Part shown: positions 18,035 through 27,494 of the stretch, piece by piece
How the letters are laid out: each line of letters begins with the position of its first letter
Position numbering within the stretch: position 1 is the stretch's first letter
Assembly: GCF_947331435.1 (NCBI RefSeq)
Contig: NZ_CAMZOF010000002.1
Location: 310,001 to 374,000, forward strand
Length of the DNA stretch: 64,000 nt
Reading direction: 5' to 3'
Source: Pelagibius sp. Alg239-R121
GTDB lineage: Bacteria; Pseudomonadota; Alphaproteobacteria; Kiloniellales; Kiloniellaceae
Position numbers and translations under genes: made by a program
Notes under the pieces: generated by a model
What the model was told of the DNA's origin: nothing
The model's database searches: none
What the model saw: only the letters and a program-made list of their open reading frames with translations

Positions 18035-18622
18035 CTATTCGCCGCGATTGCCGCGGGGGTCGATCCAGCCGATGTTACCGTCTGGTCGACGATAGATCAT
18101 ATTCAGGCCGCCGTGAGAACTATTGCGGAACATCATCGCCGGAAGATCCTCCAAATCCATACGCATAACGGCCTGTCCAGCCGTCAGGCTCGGGATATCT
18201 GTGGCCATTTCGGCCACGATCAAAGATTTGCTATCCCCTTCATCGCCCTCGCCATCCAGCGATTCGGCGTCTCCTGAGAGAATATACTGCTGCGCCAACT
18301 GAGTCTCAACCGCACGCTCATTCGAGTTGCCGTGATCACGGAGTTTCCGCTTGTGCCGGCGCAGGCGCTTGGACAAACGCTCCGCCGCGACATCAAAGGC
18401 CGGATAGGGCTCTGCAGCCGCACCGTTGGCCTGCAATCGAATATTGCGGCCGACATGGGCTGAAACCGTCGCCTGATAGAGATGGGCTTCGCGTGTCAAG
18501 GTCACATTGACTTCGATGGCGTCACCGAAATATTTGTCGAGTGTTCGCGACAGACTGTCCTCAATATGGGTGCGCATCGCGTCACCAACATCGAGCTGCT
18601 TCCCTTTGACGGATAGCTGCAT
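18035..18622 (-). CDS. hpf: Long-form ribosome hibernation promoting factor
   Basis: The 195-residue protein has the N-terminal HPF/YfiA fold (MQLSVKGKQLDVGDAMRTHIE ... ERLSKRLRRHKRKLRDH, residues 1-100), an acidic linker and the C-terminal dimerisation domain (MRMDLEDLPAMMFRNSSHGGLNMIYRRPDGNIGWIDP). Long HPFs form 100S ribosome dimers in stationary phase and stress. It lies downstream of rpoN but is separated from it by an unusual 920-bp gap filled with a tandem array, so the normal operon link to rpoN may be weakened. ATG at 18622. Confidence 0.95.
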   Translation of the reverse strand: MQLSVKGKQLDVGDAMRTHIEDSLSRTLDKYFGDAIEVNVTLTREAHLYQATVSAHVGRNIRLQANGAAAEPYPAFDVAAERLSKRLRRHKRKLRDHGNSNERAVETQLAQQYILSGDAESLDGEGDEGDSKSLIVAEMATDIPSLTAGQAVMRMDLEDLPAMMFRNSSHGGLNMIYRRPDGNIGWIDPRGNRGE

Positions 18623-18773
18623 ATTTCTATATTTCTCTAGGATTTCTGCGGGTTTTCGAAGTTTTTTGGCTTCTGTTCAGCCCAGGACGGCGCACATTAG
18701 TGTCGGCCCTGCATGGAGTCAATAGTTGCGCTATCACTGTTGAGACTCCCGTTTCCGTCGAACCTCAGACCTA

Positions 18774-19278
18774 GAGCCTGATCGTTTCATTTTGAAGCAA
18801 AATGAAACGTGAATCAGTCTCTAATTATAACTACTTGGAGGGCGATTCACACTTTTGATCAATCAAATCAAAAGTGAACGCACTCCTGAGCCTGATCGTT
18901 TCATTTTGAAGCAAAATGAAACGTGAATCAGTCTCTAACTATAACTACTTGGAGGGCGATTCACACTTTTGATCAATCAAATCAAAAGTGAACGCACTCC
19001 TGAGCCTGATCGTTTCATTTTGAAGCAAAATGAAACGTGAATCAGTCTCTAATTATAACTACTTGGAGGGCGATTCACACTTTTGATCAATCAAATCAAA
19101 AGTGAACGCACTCCTGAGCCTGATCGTTTCATTTTGAAGCAAAATGAAACGTGAATCAGTCTCTAACTATAACTACTTGGAGGGCGATTCACACTTTTGA
19201 TCAATCAAATCAAAAGTGAACGCACTCCTGAGCCTGATCGTTTCATTTTGAAGCAAAATGAAACGTGAATCAGCCTCT
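18774..19278. repeat. 114-bp tandem repeat array (4 full units plus a partial fifth)
   Basis: Units begin with GAGCCTGATCGTTTC at 18774, 18888, 19002, 19116 and 19230 (partial, to about 19278). Each unit contains two hairpins: one with arms GATCGTTTCATTTTG / CAAAATGAAACGTG, the other with arms CACTTTTGAT / ATCAAAAGTG, separated by AACTACTTGGAGG. Units 1 and 3 read AATTATAAC and units 2 and 4 read AACTATAAC, so a 228-bp dimer appears to have been duplicated. Flanking sequence is the rpoN-hpf gap. The composite unit also occurs singly before infC (49321-49437, inverted). There are no unique spacers, so it is not a CRISPR. Confidence 0.95.
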
Positions 19279-19415
19279 TTATCAACAAGTTAGAGAGGCA
19301 TTAACCTTCTCGATTGTTGCAATCAAGAGCAACTACTCCGCCTTGTTCATAGCGTTAGCCTAAACCCATCTGCGCCGCTTTGCCAGTATCCTGGCATCAC
19401 TTTCCGGCCGATCTT

Positions 19416-19466
19416 GAGTACGGTCGTTCTTGAAGGAAACAGCCGGGAACGCGAATCGCCCTGTAA
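19416..19466. repeat. Degenerate dispersed palindrome
   Basis: GAGTACGGTCGTTCTTGA pairs imperfectly with GAACGCGAATCGCCCTGTA; the left end matches the repeat at 1569 (AGTGCGGTCGTTCTTGA) and the right end matches GTGAATCGCCCTCTA at 49360. It lies downstream of rpoN. Confidence 0.55.
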
Positions 19467-19543
19467 CTATATGAATCAGCCGCGGGTTCAGTGCGTGGAG
19501 GCGTATAGCCTAGGGGGCAGAACAAAGGGCGCAGGACACGCTT

Positions 19544-21142
19544 TTATAGATGGGCGGCTTTTTCACGCCGGCGCTGAACCGAAGAAGGAATGCGCATGGC
19601 TTCGCGGTATTTTGCGACCGTACGGCGCGCAATATCAATACCATCACTTCTCAACATCTCTACGATCGAGTCATCGGACAGCACCTTGGCCGCGTTCTCC
19701 GCATCGATCAAAATCTTAATCCGATGGCGGACGGCTTCTGCCGAATGGGATTCGCCATCCGACCCACCTATCGAAGCGGTAAAGAAGTACTTGAGCTCGT
19801 AGGTACCGCGTGGTGTGACGATGTATTTGTTGGAAGTTACGCGGCTGACCGTCGATTCGTGCATCTCAATGACCTCGGCGATATGCCGAAGTGTCAGAGG
19901 CTTCATATGCTGCACGCCTTTGCGGAAAAAGGCGTCCTGCTGCCGCACGATTTCAGCCGCCACTTTCAAGATCGTCGTGGCCCGTTGATGCAGCGATTTT
20001 ACCAGCCAGTTTGCGGTCTGATATTGATTCGATAGATAATCACGCTCTTCTTTCGTCCTGACCTTTTCGGACACGTGCGCGAAGTAGCGCGTATTAATCA
20101 GAACACGCGGCAGCGTATCGCTGTTCAACTCGACGATCCAGGTGCCGTCCGGCTGCGCACGCATAAGAACGTCCGGAATAATGGGTTCGGCGGCATTATC
20201 GTCGAAAGCCGCTGCGGGTCTGGGATTGAGCGCCTTGATCTCGGCAATCATTTCCATCAGGTCTTCGTCGTCGACACCGCAAATCTTGCGCAACTCGGAC
20301 AGTTGCCGCGTCGCAATAAGGTGGAGATTATCGAGCGCCAGTTCTATGGCAGGATCAAGCCGGTTTTGCTCGGCAAGCTGTAAGGCAAGGCATTCGCTCA
20401 GCGAGCGTGCAAAAACGCCCGCCGGGTCCATTTTCTGCAGGATGGCCAGGGTCGATTCGACTCGGCTCAAATCGCAGGACAGTGTCGCCGCCAGTTCCTC
20501 CAGCTCACCGACGATATAGCCACTGGCATCGAGCATATCGATCAGATGAACACCGATCATACGATCGACCGGATCGTCGACCTCAATCTGCAATTGATCA
20601 AGTAAGTGCTGCCGGAGCGTCACAGTCTCGGTCAGCTGGCTTTCAATCGAATTTTCGCTGTCTTCGAAGCGCGTATTGCCACCGGCCCCCCAGTTGGAGA
20701 AGGCCGTGTCCTCCTGTCCCCGATCGTCACCGGGACTGCTTTGATAGACATCTTCAAAGTCGGTGTCGAGAGGAGCTTCGTTGGCTCCGGGCAGGTTATC
20801 GGCGTTGGCCAGATCGAGCGAATCGGGTTGAGATTCGACCGGCTCGGCCTGCGGATCGGATGTCGTTTCGGGGCCGGTTGCCGCATTGCCCGACGCATCC
20901 CCGTCGTGTCCGTTGCTATAGGCAGGTTCGCTCGCCGCGGCACTTTCCTGTGCTGCGTTTTCGCTGGCTCCGCCATCAGGGCCGTCTTCCCTCTCAAGCA
21001 AAGGGTTTTGCTCAAGTTCCCTGTCGATGAAGGCCGCAAGCTCGACGTTGGAAAGTTGCAGCAGTTTGATCGCCTGCTGCAGCTGCGGCGTCATGACAAG
21101 GGTCTGGCCCTGTCGGAGTTCTAACCTTTGGGTCACCGCCAT
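19544..21142 (-). CDS. rpoN: RNA polymerase sigma-54 factor
   Basis: The 532-residue protein begins with the region I signature LELRQGQTLVMTPQLQQAIKLLQLSN that contacts activators and melts DNA. A long acidic region II (about residues 50-170) follows, then the core-binding domain and, near residue 500, the helix-turn-helix and RpoN box RRTVAKYREAM that reads the -24 element. Length and order are normal for an alphaproteobacterial RpoN. It lies 12 bp after lptB, so lpt genes and rpoN form one transcript. No enhancer-binding protein gene is in this window. Confidence 0.97.
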   Translation of the reverse strand: MAVTQRLELRQGQTLVMTPQLQQAIKLLQLSNVELAAFIDRELEQNPLLEREDGPDGGASENAAQESAAASEPAYSNGHDGDASGNAATGPETTSDPQAEPVESQPDSLDLANADNLPGANEAPLDTDFEDVYQSSPGDDRGQEDTAFSNWGAGGNTRFEDSENSIESQLTETVTLRQHLLDQLQIEVDDPVDRMIGVHLIDMLDASGYIVGELEELAATLSCDLSRVESTLAILQKMDPAGVFARSLSECLALQLAEQNRLDPAIELALDNLHLIATRQLSELRKICGVDDEDLMEMIAEIKALNPRPAAAFDDNAAEPIIPDVLMRAQPDGTWIVELNSDTLPRVLINTRYFAHVSEKVRTKEERDYLSNQYQTANWLVKSLHQRATTILKVAAEIVRQQDAFFRKGVQHMKPLTLRHIAEVIEMHESTVSRVTSNKYIVTPRGTYELKYFFTASIGGSDGESHSAEAVRHRIKILIDAENAAKVLSDDSIVEMLRSDGIDIARRTVAKYREAMRIPSSVQRRREKAAHL

Positions 21143-21154
21143 ATGGTTAAACCC

Positions 21155-21949
21155 TTAAAGGCTAAACCTTTCGCCCAGGTAAACACGCCGCACATCTTCA
21201 TGCGCGACGATCTCGGACGGGTTGCCTTCCATGAGCACCATTCCATCGTGAATGATGTATGCGCGATCAACGATCTCCAGTGTTTCCCTGACATTGTGGT
21301 CGGTGATCAACACACCGATCCCCCGGTCCTTGAGATGAGACACCAGATCGCGAATGTCGCCGACTGCAATCGGGTCGATGCCCGCCAGGGGCTCGTCCAG
21401 CAGGATGAAGCCGGGTTGCGACGCCAGAGCGCGGGCGATTTCGACTCGGCGTCGTTCGCCACCCGAGAGAGCCATGGCAGGCGTGCGCCGCAGATGAGTG
21501 ATCGAGAATTCAGCCATCAGGTCTTCGAGCATGGCCTCGCGGCGCTCGCGATCGGATTCCGTAACCTCAAGTACGCCCCGGATATTCTGCTCGACGTTCA
21601 ATCCGCGAAAGATCGACGCTTCCTGCGGCAGGTAGCCGACTCCCATCCGCGACCGCCGGTACATCGGCATATCCGTGATGTCGTTGCCGTCGAGGGTCAC
21701 CCAGCCATAGTCCGGTGAGAGCAGTCCGGTGATGATATAAAAGCTTGTTGTCTTGCCGGCACCGTTCGGGCCGAGCAGACCGACGGCTTCGCCGCGCTGG
21801 AGTTCCATCGAGATGCCACGCAGAACCGGCCGCTTTTTGAAGCTCTTACCGATATTGACCGCCATAAGTCCGGAATTGTCCGCAACCAGCCTCGGTTTTG
21901 CTCTGTCACCGTCTGCTTCTTCGACCTGACCGCTCTTTATTTCCCGCAT
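21155..21949 (-). CDS. lptB: LPS export ABC transporter ATP-binding protein
   Basis: The 264-residue ATPase has Walker [10 protein letters not shown] at residues 60-68, the ABC signature [15 protein letters not shown], Walker [13 protein letters not shown] and the switch His in [11 protein letters not shown]. The N-terminal 28 residues are a variable extension. LptB powers the LptFG transporter that pulls LPS out of the inner membrane. It lies between lptA and rpoN in the normal order, 70 bp after lptA. Confidence 0.96.
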   Translation of the reverse strand: MREIKSGQVEEADGDRAKPRLVADNSGLMAVNIGKSFKKRPVLRGISMELQRGEAVGLLGPNGAGKTTSFYIITGLLSPDYGWVTLDGNDITDMPMYRRSRMGVGYLPQEASIFRGLNVEQNIRGVLEVTESDRERREAMLEDLMAEFSITHLRRTPAMALSGGERRRVEIARALASQPGFILLDEPLAGIDPIAVGDIRDLVSHLKDRGIGVLITDHNVRETLEIVDRAYIIHDGMVLMEGNPSEIVAHEDVRRVYLGERFSL

Positions 21950-22019
21950 TTCAACTTTCTCGATTTAACCACCGGCATCAAAAATGCATTCGATGCGCAG
22001 GTATTGGTAGCATAAACAC

Positions 22020-22871
22020 TCAGCAACCGTCCTTACCTTTGTCGACCGAGCCCGGCACAACAAGCACGTTGACGGGACCACCATCACCGGCAAGCATCCT
22101 GCTGACACCGGTCGCAAGGTTCACTTCGGCTTCGTTACCATTCATCTGGTTGCCGCAGCGCGTAACCTTGACGTTGCCGACCAGCCGCGCGACCTCCCGC
22201 TTGACGAAATACTGCCCCTTATCGGCACGTGCGAACTCCTGCTGTGTCGCCACTTCGACGTTGCCAAAGGCATCGACCCTGTGCAGTTCCAGCTTTTCCT
22301 TCGCATCCTGCTCGAAATGGGCGGTCAGGACATCGCCGCGGATCCGCTTATCTTCGCGAATGGCGACCGCATTGCCGCGTGCCACGGCAAGCTGCTTACC
22401 CTCCCAGTACTCCAGGCTGTCACGGGCGGTCAGAACATCCGGCCCGCTGGTCAGCTTCAGATTGTCTCCGGTCAGCACCAGGATACCGTTTTCGACGTCA
22501 TAAACACCGTCTTCGCCGTACACCACCTCGTTCGGCGTCACGATCCGGACGTCGCCATGCACGTCAATCCGGTAGATGTCGGTGTTGGACTTGGCGGTTT
22601 CCTTGTAGCTGGCGATCATTACATCAGCAAAGACCTCAAGCTCGCCACGGGCTGCCCGGGCATTGCCCCGCGCCACATAGGTCTGCTCGTCACGCCGCCA
22701 TTCAATGCCGTCTTCCGCGTTGATCTCCAACGGTGCGTCGCCCTTGTCCAGGCCCGAGAGGCCCTGGGCGTGCAGCGGCGTGGCAAGAGAAAGCCAAGTG
22801 AAGGCAAGACCGAGCAGCAGAGTCCGGACGGCTCGAAACCGTGTCGAGTTTCCGAACGCAAATTCAATCAA
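22020..22871 (-). CDS. lptA: LPS transport periplasmic protein LptA
   Basis: The 283-residue protein has a signal peptide ending near LATPLHAQG and an OstA/LptA beta-jellyroll (INAEDGIEWRRDEQTYVARGNA ... RGELEVFADVMIASY ...). It bridges LptC and LptD across the periplasm. It is longer than E. coli LptA, as in many alphaproteobacteria. The only usable start is a TTG that overlaps the lptC stop as TTGA, so translation is probably coupled. Confidence 0.9.
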   Translation of the reverse strand: MIEFAFGNSTRFRAVRTLLLGLAFTWLSLATPLHAQGLSGLDKGDAPLEINAEDGIEWRRDEQTYVARGNARAARGELEVFADVMIASYKETAKSNTDIYRIDVHGDVRIVTPNEVVYGEDGVYDVENGILVLTGDNLKLTSGPDVLTARDSLEYWEGKQLAVARGNAVAIREDKRIRGDVLTAHFEQDAKEKLELHRVDAFGNVEVATQQEFARADKGQYFVKREVARLVGNVKVTRCGNQMNGNEAEVNLATGVSRMLAGDGGPVNVLVVPGSVDKGKDGC

Positions 22872-23575
22872 CGGATGGCCTCCTGCGCTTCCGGGTAGAC
22901 GATCAGGCGGCTTTTGCCTGTAAAGGTGATTCTCGCACCTTCTTGCGTAATACGGAAGCCTTCTGCGTTGAGCCGTCCGGCGGGACCATGTCCTTCCACG
23001 GGACTGTCACCCTGCGCGTCCTTGGTTTTGAGGTCGATCGTGGCTGCCTCGGTGCGGATCTCGAAGCCCTGGTCGTGAAAGAGATCGACGTCTCCGATCA
23101 GTTCAAGCTGCTGTTCCTCATAAAAAAAACGTCCGGATTTTGCCGTCAGCGCAAGCCAGGTATCGTCCTCCAGCGTGATATCCGCTTTGGGCAACTCGAG
23201 TTCGTAAAGGTTTCCATCGCCCGTCGATTGCGAAACGAGATCTGCGGTCACCGTAAACGGCCGGTTCTCTTCATCCACGCCGTTCCAGCGTGGGTTCAAC
23301 ACGCTAACTTCGCCCGCCCCCTGCCACTCCGGCACCGTTGTCGGGATGATGCCTTCCGTTGGGCCGATCTTCTGCCAGGCGATGACGAGGATAATAAGTC
23401 CGACCGCGGTGGCCGGCAGCAACACCTTCAGGACACTGACAAAACGGCTGTATCCGCTACGTTGAGAATAGCGCGGCGGCGGCGGCGCAGGTTCTGCGGG
23501 CGCGGCGGTAGCCGTTCCCCCGTAATCACCGTGACTGTCGAATGCCTGCGCCATGATGCTGTTCGAATTCCTCAA
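22868..23575 (-). CDS. lptC: LPS export protein LptC
   Basis: The 235-residue protein has a Pro-rich cytoplasmic N-terminus, one transmembrane helix (about residues 50-70, VLKVLLPATAVGLIILVIAW) and a periplasmic LptC domain (ADITLEDDTWLALTAKSGRFFYEEQQLELIGDVDLFHD). It docks LptA on LptBFG. The frame overlaps kdsD by 4 nt with TTGA; an ATG seven codons further, with GAGGAA upstream, is an alternative start at 23554. It overlaps lptA at its end. Confidence 0.88.
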   Translation of the reverse strand: MRNSNSIMAQAFDSHGDYGGTATAAPAEPAPPPPRYSQRSGYSRFVSVLKVLLPATAVGLIILVIAWQKIGPTEGIIPTTVPEWQGAGEVSVLNPRWNGVDEENRPFTVTADLVSQSTGDGNLYELELPKADITLEDDTWLALTAKSGRFFYEEQQLELIGDVDLFHDQGFEIRTEAATIDLKTKDAQGDSPVEGHGPAGRLNAEGFRITQEGARITFTGKSRLIVYPEAQEAIR

Positions 23576-24645
23576 GCAACGCCGATGTGCAGACAGTCGT
23601 GCATCCTGACGATGCCGACGGGCCGGTCGTCCTCAAGGACGAAGAGACTGGTGATCTTGTTGTCGTTCATGACACCAAGCGCTTCGGCCGCAAGCGCCTG
23701 GGGCCGGATCGACTTCGGCTCCGGCGTCATGACATCGCGGACTCTGCATTGAAGAAGGGATGGCGCCATATTCCGCCGCAGGTCACCGTCGGTGACGATC
23801 CCGATCAGATTTTCCGACCCGTCGGTCACGCCGACACAGCCGAAGCCGCCGCCGGTCATGAGCAGGATAGCATCGGAAACCGCTGTCTCGGGATCGCACA
23901 GCGGCAATTCGTCGCGGCCACGCATCACTTCCGAAACGCGCACGAGTTTGCTGCCGAGGGCACCGCCCGGATGGAAGACGTGGAAATCCTGCGCGGAGAA
24001 GCCCTTGCACTCCAGCAGAGACACCGCGAGGGCATCACCAAGCGCCAGTGCCATCGTCGTTGAAGTCGTCGGCGCCTCGGTAATGGAACAGGCCTCGGGT
24101 GCCCGCGGCAGAATCAGAGCCACATCCGCTGCCTCGGCCAGAGTTGAACGGGCCCGGCTGGTCATGGCAATCAGCGGAATAGCGTAGCGCCGCGTATAGC
24201 CGACGATATCGGTCAGTTCGGTCGTGTTACCTGAATTCGACAGAGCCAGGACCACGTCATCCCTGGCAATCATGCCGAGGTCGCCATGACTGGCTTCGCC
24301 CGGATGCACGAACTGGGAAGGTGTGCCGGTCGACGCCAGCGTCGCGGCAATTTTGCGCGCGACGTGGCCGCTTTTGCCCATACCTGTGATAATGGCCCGC
24401 CCTTTCAGCGCGGCCAGGATGTCCAGCGCCTGCACGAAGCTCTCATCAAGGCCCTCGGCCAGGTCCTGCAAACCGTGGATCTCACGCTGTAGAACGCGGC
24501 GGCCGAACTCGAGGCCCTGACGGGTATCGACGGCAGCCGGTCCGGGATCACCGGCTTCGGAAACATCCGCGCCGGCTGAAGGAGTCGAGGGGGCGCTATC
24601 CTGCAGATCCGCGACTGCGGCGGGACTCGTTGCTAGCGGCTTCAT
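23572..24645 (-). CDS. kdsD: Arabinose-5-phosphate isomerase (KpsF/GutQ family)
   Basis: The 357-residue protein has a SIS sugar-isomerase domain (GRAIITGMGKSGHVARKIAATLASTG, residues about 85-110; VLALSNSGNTTEL) and two CBS domains (VRVSEVMRGRDELPL; VRDVMTPEPKSIRPQ). It converts ribulose 5-phosphate to arabinose 5-phosphate, the first step to Kdo for LPS. The location ahead of lptC is classical. An extra 45-residue N-terminal tail precedes the domain. GAAGG lies before the ATG. Confidence 0.95.
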   Translation of the reverse strand: MKPLATSPAAVADLQDSAPSTPSAGADVSEAGDPGPAAVDTRQGLEFGRRVLQREIHGLQDLAEGLDESFVQALDILAALKGRAIITGMGKSGHVARKIAATLASTGTPSQFVHPGEASHGDLGMIARDDVVLALSNSGNTTELTDIVGYTRRYAIPLIAMTSRARSTLAEAADVALILPRAPEACSITEAPTTSTTMALALGDALAVSLLECKGFSAQDFHVFHPGGALGSKLVRVSEVMRGRDELPLCDPETAVSDAILLMTGGGFGCVGVTDGSENLIGIVTDGDLRRNMAPSLLQCRVRDVMTPEPKSIRPQALAAEALGVMNDNKITSLFVLEDDRPVGIVRMHDCLHIGVA

Positions 24646-24805
24646 GCCAACCTTCTCATCTCGTTTTTCATCTCAATTATGCACGACCTCGCCGATGAGG
24701 TCCCACTTTACCTTGCCTCGCCGTCTTCGCACCTTGACCAGACTGCCCCATCCCCAAAGGCCCCGACTTGACAGAGGTCAAAGGCCGCACGCGAACGCGG
24801 CCCGG

Positions 24806-25426
24806 TCAATGCGCAAAAATATCGACTTCGCTCCAGCCCGCCAGATCGAGCGCCGAGCGGGTCGGCAAAAACTCAAAACAGCTCTTTGCCAGTTCATTCC
24901 GGCCTTCCCGCACCAGCATCTCGTCGAGACGGCGCCTGAGTTCGTGCAGATAGAGCACGTCGGAAGCCGCATACTTCAATTGCTCCTGCGTCAGGGTTTT
25001 TGCGCCCCAATCCGAAGATTGCTGCTGCTTGGACATATCCTTGCCGATCAGTTCCCGGCAAAGATCCTTCAATCCGTGCCGGTCGGTAAAGGTCCGCGCA
25101 AGCTTAGAGGCAATCTTGGTGCAGTAAACCGGATTACAGTCGACATCCATATAGTGTTTCAGGGCCGCAAGATCGAAGCGGGCGAAATGGAAAAGCTTGG
25201 TCACCTTTTGGTCGGTCAGCAGCGCCCTCAGATTTGGCGCTTCGAAGGCGCCGTCGCGCAGCTGAACCAGATGGCAGACGCCATCACCGGCGGACAGCTG
25301 CACCAGACATAAACGGTCTCGCAGCGGATTCAACCCCATGGTCTCGGTATCGATGGCGACGGCATCGCCAAAATCCAGACCATCGGAAAGATCGTCTTGA
25401 TGAAGATGTATCTCTGGTGCGTTCAC
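24806..25426 (-). CDS. Ribonuclease D-like 3'-5' exonuclease (short form)
   Basis: The 206-residue protein has the DEDDy exonuclease motifs: AIDTET (D26, E28), FHFARFDLAAL, and YAASDVLYLHEL with the Tyr of DEDDy. It lacks the HRDC domains of full-length RNase D, as is normal in the short alphaproteobacterial form. It probably trims 3' ends of tRNA and other stable RNAs. The start is GTG with AAAGG upstream. It is the first gene of the kdsD-lpt-rpoN strand block, 160 bp before kdsD. Confidence 0.9.
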   Translation of the reverse strand: MNAPEIHLHQDDLSDGLDFGDAVAIDTETMGLNPLRDRLCLVQLSAGDGVCHLVQLRDGAFEAPNLRALLTDQKVTKLFHFARFDLAALKHYMDVDCNPVYCTKIASKLARTFTDRHGLKDLCRELIGKDMSKQQQSSDWGAKTLTQEQLKYAASDVLYLHELRRRLDEMLVREGRNELAKSCFEFLPTRSALDLAGWSEVDIFAH

Positions 25427-25696
25427 GCGGTGGAACCTTTGTAACGGCCCTATGGATTATCCATTGGCCCAAAATATGGAGCTGCGGGCATTCTCACAAC
25501 GCCTGAAGGCCTGTCAAGCTCTACGCCCCAGCGCACAGGACGGCTGGCGCAGCCACGGCGATCGCAGATCCCGACCCCGATCAGCCTAAACCATCGCTGC
25601 CTTCGCGTCGGCTATACCTTTTCTCTGGCGCTCGGGCTATTGTTTCCCTAACGACTCGCCCGGGATATCCAAAAAAAGAAATGCTGCGGGGGCGCT

Positions 25697-26647
25697 ATGA
25701 AACAACGAAAAGTCACAATTTTCGGCGGATCCGGTTTTTTGGGACGTCATCTGGTCACACGGCTGGCCCGATCGGGCTGGTCCATCCTGTTGGCCGAACG
25801 CCACCCTTCGCGCGCACATTACCTGCAGCCGCTTGGTGACGTAGGTCAGATTTCCGCTGTCGCCGCCCGGGTTCAGGATGAAAGCCGCGTCGCCAGAGTC
25901 GTCGAAGGCGCTGACGCGGTGGTGAACCTAACCGGCATCCTCTATGAGTCGGGCCGGCAGAAATTCGATGCCGTCCATCATCTCGGCGCCGCCAATATCG
26001 CACGGGCGGCAGCGACCGCCGGCGCCCGGCATCTGGTCCATATCTCTGCAATCGGGGCGGATCCCGAGGCCGGGGCCAAATACGCCCGCTCGAAAGGACA
26101 GGGAGAAGAGGCCGTCCGTCAGGCCTTTCCAAACGCTACCATTCTGCGCCCCAGCATCGTGATCGGTCCGGAAGACGGATTTTTCAATCGCTTTGCCGAT
26201 ATGACCAGCGTCTCGCCCTTCCTACCCCTGGTAGGGGGTGGAAAGACGCGTTTCCAGCCGGTCTGCGTCGGCGACGTCGCAGAAGCGATTCAGATGGCCA
26301 TGGAACGCAACGATCTTCTGGGGCAGACCTTCGAGTTGGGTGGCCCAGGAGTCTACAGCTTCAAGGCCCTGCTGGAGATGATGCTTGAGCAGATCGGCAA
26401 GCGGCGCGCCTTGATCCCTCTGCCTTTCGCCATCGCCAGCCTGCAGGCAACATTTCTGGAACTGCTTCCCGTTCCGCCTTTAACGCGCGACCAGGTTCGG
26501 ATGCTGCGGAGCGACAATGTCGTGAGCGAAGATGCCAAGGGCTTCGCCGATCTGGGCATGACCCCGAATGCCGTCGAATCCGTGATCCCGACCTATCTGG
26601 ACCGCCACCGGCCCGGCGGACGCTTCAACACCAACCAGACCTCTTAG
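25697..26647 (+). CDS. NDUFA9-like complex I assembly/accessory NAD(P)-binding protein
   Basis: The 316-residue protein is an atypical SDR with the Rossmann motif GGSGFLGRH (residues 10-18), VVNLTGILYE, HISAIGAD and the substrate-loop ATILRPSIVIGPEDGFFNRF. This is the profile of NDUFA9-type proteins, present in alphaproteobacteria as accessory or quinone-related proteins. The catalytic Tyr-x-x-x-Lys is represented by YARSKGQGEE. ATG at 25697. Confidence 0.88.
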   Translation: MKQRKVTIFGGSGFLGRHLVTRLARSGWSILLAERHPSRAHYLQPLGDVGQISAVAARVQDESRVARVVEGADAVVNLTGILYESGRQKFDAVHHLGAANIARAAATAGARHLVHISAIGADPEAGAKYARSKGQGEEAVRQAFPNATILRPSIVIGPEDGFFNRFADMTSVSPFLPLVGGGKTRFQPVCVGDVAEAIQMAMERNDLLGQTFELGGPGVYSFKALLEMMLEQIGKRRALIPLPFAIASLQATFLELLPVPPLTRDQVRMLRSDNVVSEDAKGFADLGMTPNAVESVIPTYLDRHRPGGRFNTNQTS

Positions 26648-26672
26648 CTAAGCGGCCTAGGAATGTAGCGGA

Positions 26673-27494
26673 TCAGGCAATCCAGTAGAGCAGCGCGGCC
26701 CCCAGCAGAAGCCGGTAAACCACGAAGGGTGCAAAGCCCGCGTATTGGAGCCAGCGGATCATGACGGCAATGGTGATGAAGGCGACGGCGAAGGACACGC
26801 CGGCGGCCAGGATGACTTCGTGGCCGAACTGAAAGTCCGGTGCCTGATAGAACTTGCGGGCGAGGAGCAGACCCGGCCCGGCAATTGCGGGAATCGCCAT
26901 GAGAAGGGAAAAACGCGCCGCTTCTGTACGTTCGAACCCCAGTAACCGCGCGGCCGACATGGTAATGCCCGAACGACTGGTGCCGGGGATCAGGGCCAAC
27001 ACCTGACAACAGCCAATCAGAAGGGCCGTCCAGATCGTCATGTGCTCGATCCGGCGTAGAGTCATTCCGACACGGTCCGTCACAAACAGAACCAGCGCGA
27101 AAATGATCGTCGTCCAGGCGACCACTTCGATGTTGTGCAGAGAATCGGCTATACGATCCAAAAAGAAGTATCCCACCAGACCAAGCGGAACGCTGGCCAC
27201 GGCAACCAGGAAAACCAGTTTGGCACCCGGTGTTACCCGGCCGGCAAGAAGTGCGAAGAGCCCGCCGAGCATCGCCCCCAGATCCCGGTAATAGTAGAGG
27301 CAGACCGCAAGCAATGTGCCGACATGCACGGCAATATCGAGCAAAAGCCGTGAACGGGCGGTTTCCTGCGGCACCGACAGGCCGGCATAGTCTACCCCCT
27401 CCCACACCAGCACGAGGTGACCGGAAGAGCTGACCGGAAGAAATTCCGTAAGTCCCTGCACAATCGCCAGGACAAAAACATGAAGAAGCGCCAA
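26673..27494 (-). CDS. uppP: Undecaprenyl-diphosphate phosphatase (BacA family)
   Basis: The 273-residue integral membrane protein has the BacA signatures VQGLTEFLPVSSSGHL near the N-terminus and ALIPGTSRSGITM around residue 170, plus about eight hydrophobic segments. It recycles the lipid carrier for peptidoglycan and polysaccharide assembly. The start is TTG with GAGGAAAA upstream. It is convergent with the NDUFA9-like gene. Confidence 0.95.
   Translation of the reverse strand: MALLHVFVLAIVQGLTEFLPVSSSGHLVLVWEGVDYAGLSVPQETARSRLLLDIAVHVGTLLAVCLYYYRDLGAMLGGLFALLAGRVTPGAKLVFLVAVASVPLGLVGYFFLDRIADSLHNIEVVAWTTIIFALVLFVTDRVGMTLRRIEHMTIWTALLIGCCQVLALIPGTSRSGITMSAARLLGFERTEAARFSLLMAIPAIAGPGLLLARKFYQAPDFQFGHEVILAAGVSFAVAFITIAVMIRWLQYAGFAPFVVYRLLLGAALLYWIA

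Noticed and set aside
18774-19278. Tandem array as a CRISPR
   Set aside because: Whole units, including the parts between hairpins, are nearly identical; there are no unique spacers and no cas genes.
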